From Myxococcus stipitatus (GTDB lineage: Bacteria > Myxococcota > Myxococcia > Myxococcales > Myxococcaceae): DNA of 64,000 bases. The stretch spans positions 9,176,001 through 9,240,000 of the forward strand of contig NZ_CP102770.1 in the NCBI RefSeq assembly GCF_038561935.1, in the 5' to 3' direction. The translations under genes were made by a program, and so were the position numbers. The notes under the pieces are model-generated. The model was not told the origin of the DNA. It made no database searches and was given only the letters and a program-made list of their open reading frames with translations. Below are positions 59,707 to 64,000 of this stretch, in pieces; position 1 is the stretch's first letter, and the number at the start of each line of letters is the position of its first letter.

Positions 59707-59725
59707 GCCACCCAGGTGGCTCAGT
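59702..59725. terminator. Palindromic terminator spanning two convergent stops
   Basis: ACTGAGCCACC-CA-GGTGGCTCAGT is an 11-bp perfect stem with a two-base loop (effectively a larger apical loop). It contains the TGA of vgrG 2 and overlaps the stop of the convergent DUF6484 gene, so both genes end within it. Confidence 0.7.
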
Positions 59726-60236
59726 TGATTTGAACGCTGCCGCCCTTGATGCGGTTGACGCCCGCGGAGTGGGTCTCCACGTAGGTACCCTTGATGATGA
59801 GCTTGCCGTTGCGGCGCAGGGTGATGCTGGCCTGACCACACTTCAGGACAATCTCGTCCGTGCCCTCGATGACCACGCGCTGGCCATCCACGTGGGCCTC
59901 GACGGGCGCGGGCTGGGCGGTGGGTTCTTCCAGCATCGCGTCGAGGCTCGGCGTGTCGCTCAGGAGCAGGCCCGTGATGATGGGCAGGCGAGGATTGCCA
60001 CGCTCGAAGGTGAGCAACACCTCCTGACGCGTCTGCGCCGCGTGCTGGAGGTGCTCCGGCTCCAGGGGAACAGTCCTTCGAGCGACACACGGCCCCGAGG
60101 GATTGCCCTCGAAGTCAACGAGCGGAGCCCCCGCGCTGTCCGCGCCGACGAGCCACCCGACCAGCGGTGTGAGGATGGGCTGGTACTCGGCGGCACCTGG
60201 GGCTCGCATGTTGTGAGGATCACCGGGTGAGGACAT
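59721..60236 (-). CDS. DUF6484 domain protein, T6SS-associated
   Basis: 171 residues. GWLVGADSAGAPLVDFEGNP, RQEVLLTFERGNPRLPIITG and DGQRVVIEGTDEIVLKCGQAS with SITLRRNGKLIIKGTYVET define the DUF6484-type proteins encoded near vgrG genes. The C-terminal beta part resembles the end of a VgrG prism. Role unknown. Start by homology at the first ATG, or the Met at residue 10. Confidence 0.85.
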   Translation of the reverse strand: MSSPGDPHNMRAPGAAEYQPILTPLVGWLVGADSAGAPLVDFEGNPSGPCVARRTVPLEPEHLQHAAQTRQEVLLTFERGNPRLPIITGLLLSDTPSLDAMLEEPTAQPAPVEAHVDGQRVVIEGTDEIVLKCGQASITLRRNGKLIIKGTYVETHSAGVNRIKGGSVQIN

Positions 60237-60484
60237 GTCCAGGGCTCCGTTGCGCCGACACCGGGTCAGCGGGCATGCACAGTCTAGCCGTTGGAAGCAT
60301 GCGTTGCCTGCTTCTGGAGGGACTCGGCTCGTTGTGCCTCCCTCTCGCGTCTGGTGTCAGGTCCGGACTCCCCCTTGTGGTAGGCGACCTGATTCGGCAG
60401 CTGCTCGACGAAGCGATGGCCTCCTGGCAGCTGGCTCCGAAGGCGCGTTGACCATCGCACATACCGTGCGGGAGGCTCGACGCC

Positions 60485-61168
60485 ATGGACTCAGCACAGC
60501 CACAACGACCGAACCCGGTTGCCAGCTTTTTCTCTGAGTCATTGGGCTGCTTGGCCGCGATTGCTGTTGTCGGCGGCGTGGGGTGGCTCCTGTGGCTGGG
60601 GGCTGAGAGTGCCTGGACTCGCCTTGTGGGAGCAGATGCGGCACAGCGTGCCCGCGAGGCGCAGGCAGCCGCCGAAACTGCGCGCCTCGCGAATCGAATT
60701 GCGCTTCTCGAAGAGATGTCGGCTCAACATGCAGCCAGCATCCGCCACATCAACAACACCGCTGAGGCCGAGAGAACTGTTTCGTTCTCGCCTGGGGCGC
60801 GTGGCTACCAAACCGTACGCTCAGGCAACGCGACGTTTCTCCTGAAGCTCGAAAAGGTTGTCCCTTACGTGAATGGGCAGCGTCTCACGTTCCACGTTGC
60901 GAACCCTCAGAGCGTGATGTTCCACGACCCGACCGTGACCGTCAAATGGGCCCCGAAACGTCCAGAGCCCACGCAGGAGAGCGACTACTTCGCCGCGATG
61001 AGTGTCTGGGAGTCCGCGCGCAGGTCAAAGACCGAAACCATCCTGATGGAGGTCCGACCTGGATGGTGGACGCCCTTCAGCATCGTTGTCGACCCTGCGA
61101 CTCCTGATGATGTGGCCGATATCGAGGTCTCCATGGTGGTGTCAAAAGTCTCCGGCCCCACTCGCTAA
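60485..61168 (+). CDS. Membrane-anchored hypothetical protein
   Basis: 227 residues: a membrane segment (CLAAIAVVGGVGWLLWLG) at residues 19-36, then a coiled coil about 50-85 (ARLANRIALLEEMSAQHAAS), then a soluble beta domain with FLLKLEKVVPYVNGQRLTFH. Resembles DUF3251-type lipoproteins only vaguely. Lower GC third-position bias than neighbours. It is separated from the T6SS island by 248 bases and precedes the IS element. Confidence 0.75.
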   Translation: MDSAQPQRPNPVASFFSESLGCLAAIAVVGGVGWLLWLGAESAWTRLVGADAAQRAREAQAAAETARLANRIALLEEMSAQHAASIRHINNTAEAERTVSFSPGARGYQTVRSGNATFLLKLEKVVPYVNGQRLTFHVANPQSVMFHDPTVTVKWAPKRPEPTQESDYFAAMSVWESARRSKTETILMEVRPGWWTPFSIVVDPATPDDVADIEVSMVVSKVSGPTR

Positions 61169-61438
61169 CATGAGCGTCGCAACACCTCTGCGATAGCGCG
61201 CTGACCACGCGTTTCTTCCGACTCGGCCCCATCCCTCCCAGGACCTGAAGCTCCGCCCGCACCGGGGAGGTCTTTCCACGGGGTAACAGGTGTCACCCGG
61301 GCCTTGTCCGCTCGCGAATAGGCGGGGTGGTCCCAGGGAGCGAGGCACACGTGGCGGGCCAATGAGGAGGGACCTCGGTCCCTAGCTTGGCGGCACCCGA
61401 TGGCGCGCGAGCAACTCGGGTGTCTTCATGTTCATGCT

Positions 61439-61441
61439 GAA
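61439..61441. repeat. Target-site duplication, left copy (GAA)
   Basis: GAA abuts the left IS end and is repeated at 62701-62703 abutting the right end, a 3-bp duplication as made by IS3-group transposases. Confidence 0.8.
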
Positions 61442-61466
61442 TGAGCCTCCCCGGGTTTTGTGGACA
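61442..61466 (+). repeat. IS left terminal inverted repeat
   Basis: Begins TGAGCCTCCCCGGG; pairs with the right repeat at 22 of 25 positions. Confidence 0.85.
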
Positions 61467-61488
61467 CCAGAGATGAGGTGACCGAAGG

Positions 61489-61797
61489 ATGTCCACGACG
61501 ATGCCGAGACGCGAGCGCAGGAAGTACACGCCCGAGTTCAAAGCCCGGGCCGTGAAGATGGTGCTGGAAGAGGGCAAGTCCCGGGCGCAGGTGGCCAAGG
61601 ACCTGGACCTGACTCGCAGCGCGCTGGAGACCTGGATGAGGCAGTCCCGAACGGACGCGGGCCAGGGGTCGTCCGGGGCGCTGACGACGGGTGAGAAGGA
61701 GGAACTCGCTCAGTTGCGCCGCGAGGTGCGCCAGCTGCGGATGGAGCGGGAGATACTAAAAAACGCGGCGGCCTTCTTCGCCAAGGAGAGCACGTGA
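61489..61797 (+). CDS. IS3-family transposase OrfA
   Basis: 102 residues. A helix-turn-helix (YTPEFKARAVKMVLEEGKSR) is followed by AQVAKDLDLTRSALETWMRQ and a leucine-zipper-like REVRQLRMEREILKNAAAFF, the standard OrfA layout that binds IS ends and dimerises. Start ATG at 61489 or the Met at 61501. Its TGA overlaps the GTG of orfB. Confidence 0.93.
   Translation: MSTTMPRRERRKYTPEFKARAVKMVLEEGKSRAQVAKDLDLTRSALETWMRQSRTDAGQGSSGALTTGEKEELAQLRREVRQLRMEREILKNAAAFFAKEST
61758..61764 (+). promoter_or_regulatory. Slippery site for programmed -1 frameshift (A AAA AAC)
   Basis: In orfA's frame the codons read CTA AAA AAC, giving the heptamer A-AAA-AAC. Shifting -1 enters a frame that stays open (RGGLLRQGEH) into orfB, so an OrfAB fusion transposase can be made. 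This is the usual regulation in the IS3 family. Confidence 0.75.
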
Positions 61798-62669
61798 GGT
61801 TCACGGCCATCCAGGAGGAGAAGGCGAACTACCCGGTGGCGATGCTGTGCCGTGTGCTGGAGGTGTCCCGAGCGGGCTACTACGCCTGGGAGGGACGTGA
61901 AGCGTCGGCACGCCAGAAGGCCAATGCGGCGCTGGTGGAGCGAATCCAGCAGGTGCATCAGGACAGCCGCCGCACCTATGGTAGCCCACGCGTCCAGGCC
62001 GAGCTGAAGGCCCAGGGGCTGCCCGTGGGCCGGCACCGCGTGGCCCGGCTCATGCGCGAGGCTGGGCTCCGCGCTCGTCGACGCAGACGGTTCGTGCACA
62101 CCACGGACTCCAAGCACGGCCTCCCGGTGGCGCCCAACGTGCTGGCTCGCGACTTCAATCCACCAAGGCCCGACCGGACGTGGGCGACGGACATCACGTA
62201 CGTGCCCACGCGGGAGGGCTGGCTCTACCTGGCAGTAGTGCTGGACCTCTTCAGTCGGCGCGTCATCGGTTGGGCCATGGACCGCTGCATCGACCGGCAC
62301 CTGGTGCTTTCGGCTCTCGACATGGCGCTCAAAGGTCGCTGTCCCCCAGCGGGACTGTTGCACCACTCGGATAGGGGCAGCCAATACGCCAGTGAGGACT
62401 ACCAGCGAGCGCTGGCCGCCCGCGGCATCCGATGCAGCATGAGCCGCAAGGGCAACTGCTGGGACAACGCCGTGGTGGAGAGCTTCTTCTCCACGCTGAA
62501 GACAGAGCTGGTGCACGAAGCGGACTTCTCGACGCGCGAGGCGGCGAAGGGTGGCTTGTTCGAGTTCATCGAGGTGTTCTACAACCGCAAGCGGCGGCAC
62601 TCCTCACTTGGCTACGTCAGTCCCGCCGAGTTCGAGAAGACCGCCTCGCAGGCGCCACTGGCTGCTTAA
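61794..62669 (+). CDS. IS3-family transposase OrfB (DDE integrase)
   Basis: 291 residues. The DDE triad is D in WATDITYVP, D in LHHSDRGSQY and E in NCWDNAVVESFFSTLKTEL, with the K/R-rich KRRHSSLGYVSPAEFE end typical of IS3 OrfB. It is the catalytic core, usually fused to OrfA by frameshifting. Start GTG overlaps the orfA stop. Confidence 0.95.
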   Translation: MRFTAIQEEKANYPVAMLCRVLEVSRAGYYAWEGREASARQKANAALVERIQQVHQDSRRTYGSPRVQAELKAQGLPVGRHRVARLMREAGLRARRRRRFVHTTDSKHGLPVAPNVLARDFNPPRPDRTWATDITYVPTREGWLYLAVVLDLFSRRVIGWAMDRCIDRHLVLSALDMALKGRCPPAGLLHHSDRGSQYASEDYQRALAARGIRCSMSRKGNCWDNAVVESFFSTLKTELVHEADFSTREAAKGGLFEFIEVFYNRKRRHSSLGYVSPAEFEKTASQAPLAA

Positions 62670-62675
62670 CCCACC

Positions 62676-62700
62676 TGTCCACAGAACCCGGGCAAGCTCA
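62676..62700 (-). repeat. IS right terminal inverted repeat
   Basis: Mirror of the left repeat with three mismatches; begins TGTCCACAGAACCCGGG on the plus strand. Confidence 0.85.
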
Positions 62701-62703
62701 GAA

Positions 62704-63097
62704 CGCCCTCGCCATCATGGGAGGCACGCTCCTCTTCGTGCTGCCCGGGCTCTATGTGGCCCTGTGCACGAGCCTCGCTCCCGCAGCCGTCGCCGTGGAC
62801 GGACTGGGGCCACTGGCCTCGCTTCGAAGCTCCTACACACTCATCCAGGGGTATCGCCTGCGGCTGCTCGGCGTCGTGCTCCCCCTGGTCCTCACCATGC
62901 TCCTCGTCAGCAGCGCGGGGGATGGCCTCATGAACCTGATGCAGGGGCTTCCCACCCCGCTCTTCTTCGCAGCCGGCTTCGTCACCACCCTGATGACCAT
63001 GGCCGCGCTGGCCCTGTACGAAACCGCCCTGGTGCTCGCCTACCAGCGACTGCGGGAGCGACAGCCCGTCTCGCCATCGACATCAGGAATGGCCTGA
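62704..63097 (+). pseudogene. IS-truncated membrane protein remnant
   Basis: Reading NALAIMGGTLLFVLPGLYVA, then APAAVAVDGLGPLASLRSSY, RLRLLGVVLPLVLTMLLVSS and a C-terminal pair of spans, this is the C-terminal part of a four-to-six-span protein like the glycerophosphodiester-phosphodiesterase membrane domain family. The start is missing. Excising the IS and one GAA joins it in frame to 61389-61441 (LGGTRWRASNSGVFMFML), which is itself cut by an earlier stop at 61383, so the gene was probably already decayed before the insertion. Confidence 0.75.
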
Positions 63098-63308
63098 GCG
63101 CGCGCCCCGACGCCTTCCACCTCAAACAGGCAAATCAAGACATCCTGACGTGGGTGCCAATCCCAGCAGGTGCTGTTCTTCGAATCCTCCAAGGCCCCGC
63201 CATTTCGACTCCGCGGCGAATCGACAACCATGTCACAGTCAAGGCCGAGGGGCCGGAGAGTCGTGGCGCGAGGTCTGACCATGGCTCGCGCCAGGAGAAG
63301 GAAGAAAC

Positions 63309-64000
63309 ATGCGTTGTCGCTTTTCAGGGTGGGTGTGGGCGCTGCTGTTCGTCGTGGGTTGCTCTTCGCCGAGCGGTGAGGACGACGGGGCCGGGAACGT
63401 GGACCCCAAGGACTTCTACCGGGGAGGCTCTCGACTCAAGGCGCACGTGACGACCACGGCGGAGGGGCTGAGCTGGCCGACGAAGTCGCGCGACACGTGG
63501 CACGACAGCACGTTGAACAAGGCCTGTGCCTGGGAGGCGTCCGGTCCTGACGGTGCCTTCACCTGCATGCCCCAAGACCTGGAGTTGGTTCCCAACAAGG
63601 GGCGGGGCCTCTACATCGACGCCGCCTGCACCGAGGGGCTCTATGCCAGGAGCACACCCCTACCCTCGGGTCCCCTCTTCGTGAAGAAGAAGGACTATTG
63701 TGCCTCCTCCTCGAGCATCCACGTCGTGGGAGAACGGATCGCGACCACGTCCGCATACTTCCACGACGGCACGAAGTGCGCCGCCACGCAGCTCTCGCCG
63801 GACATCGAGGTGTACCGAGTAGGAGAGGAAGTGGTGGATGGAACCTTCGTCCGGGGCACGCTGAAACAGATGCAGAGCGGGCCTCGGCTCTCGGCCTACT
63901 TCATCGAGGGCGAGGATGGGTCGATGCAGTTCTCCCACCTCCAGGACATGCTCCAGGACACCCCGTGCACGCCTGCCAAGACGAGCGACGGAAAGTCTCG
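63309..64000 (+). CDS. Cysteine-rich lipoprotein, partial (runs off window)
   Basis: Open from ATG 63309 to the window end, 230 residues and continuing. MRCRFSGWVWALLFVVGC is a lipoprotein signal with Cys18. The mature sequence contains TWHDSTLNKACAWEASGPDG, AFTCMPQD, GRGLYIDAACTEGLYAR and KKDYCASSSSIHVVGERI, with evenly spaced cysteines and a repeating beta layout seen in myxobacterial lipoproteins of unknown function. GAAGGAAG precedes the ATG. Function unknown. Confidence 0.85.
   Translation, partial: MRCRFSGWVWALLFVVGCSSPSGEDDGAGNVDPKDFYRGGSRLKAHVTTTAEGLSWPTKSRDTWHDSTLNKACAWEASGPDGAFTCMPQDLELVPNKGRGLYIDAACTEGLYARSTPLPSGPLFVKKKDYCASSSSIHVVGERIATTSAYFHDGTKCAATQLSPDIEVYRVGEEVVDGTFVRGTLKQMQSGPRLSAYFIEGEDGSMQFSHLQDMLQDTPCTPAKTSDGKS

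Larger units (their letters stand above)
61442..62700 (+). mobile_element. IS3-family insertion sequence, complete
   Basis: 1259 bases bounded by 25-base imperfect terminal inverted repeats (61442-61466 and 62676-62700, 22 of 25 matching, both starting TGAGC and ending TGTGGACA). It holds overlapping orfA and orfB and a slippery heptamer. GAA duplicates flank it. The TGA ends, 3-bp duplication and protein sequences point to the IS3 group. It is intact and may still move. It interrupts a membrane-protein gene remnant. Confidence 0.92.

Noticed and set aside
57427..60090. Long minus-strand open frame opposite vgrG 2
   Set aside because: Same reason: antisense of a well-supported VgrG with no recognisable motif.
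60237..60484. Small open frames between DUF6484 and the membrane protein
   Set aside because: No motif, no ribosome site, and compositions typical of chance frames.
61165..61362. Minus-strand 65-codon frame beside the IS
   Set aside because: No recognisable domain or start signal; probably non-coding or old debris.
1..64000. CRISPR arrays, tRNA or rRNA genes, phage attachment sites
   Set aside because: No regularly spaced direct repeats, cloverleaf-like or rRNA sequences were seen by eye; low-complexity Lys/Ala and Asp-Ala-Gly coding repeats are protein features.

Overview
The window reads as a chromosomal segment of a large-genome, GC-rich deltaproteobacterium, most likely a fruiting-type myxobacterium (Myxococcaceae or Archangiaceae). 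The grounds are very high GC with GC-ending third positions, many lipoproteins with Asp-Ala-Gly-rich stalks, GTG/TTG starts, a large hybrid histidine kinase, a Lys/Arg/Ala-rich histone-like protein, and type VI secretion (T6SS) cargo genes carrying DUF2169/DUF4150 partners. The assignment is inference from gene content; no rRNA or other marker locus is present. No tRNA, rRNA or CRISPR array was seen, and no gene-free stretch exceeds 300 bases (the longest, 14363-14621, 34890-35168 and 61169-61441, hold nothing I can name beyond what is listed).

Layout. 1-6.3 kb is a housekeeping block mostly on the minus strand: an ECF sigma factor, its zinc-finger anti-sigma and a secreted partner, a pseudopilin-like protein, oxygen-dependent coproporphyrinogen oxidase (hemF), a secreted protein, a DUF3467 protein and, on the plus strand, an esterase. 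6.4-11 kb is a LolD-like ATPase / FtsX permease / AttH-type operon with a tiny ORF coupled between ATPase and permease. 11-18 kb holds two lipoprotein propellers, glpK, a pterin dehydratase and an outer-membrane-type barrel. 18-27 kb mixes a histone-H1-like protein, a YopT-type (C58) cysteine protease, dapE, an ankyrin protein, a Ro60-like TROVE/vWA protein, a ChrR-like cupin, dapD, and a SelW-like selenoprotein whose reading frame passes through an in-frame TGA. 27-41.6 kb has a PLP decarboxylase, a hybrid kinase with an ethylene-receptor-type sensor, a glycosyltransferase, a Kef-type antiporter, mreB, a GST, a macro-domain protein, a YdeI-type protein and an ABC-2 exporter.

41.6-60.2 kb is a T6SS effector island with no structural sheath or baseplate genes. 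It has two divergent vgrG genes, a DUF4123 adaptor with a decayed downstream cargo gene, and a DUF2169 / ketosynthase-like / DUF4150 PAAR-like module that delivers a predicted HELGH zinc metalloprotease. A minus-strand arm carries a frameshifted TIGR02270 protein, a small effector-associated protein and a large Ig-like protein ending in an EndoU-type RNase toxin. A triple glycosyltransferase and a lipoprotein follow the metalloprotease unit.

60.4-64 kb is a variable end: an orphan membrane protein, a complete IS3-family element with 3-bp target duplication and a slippery frameshift site, the membrane-protein remnant it interrupts, and a lipoprotein running off the window.

The most notable observations are the unannotatable-by-default selenoprotein, the ethylene-receptor-like kinase, the C58 protease, and the EndoU and metalloprotease T6SS cargoes.
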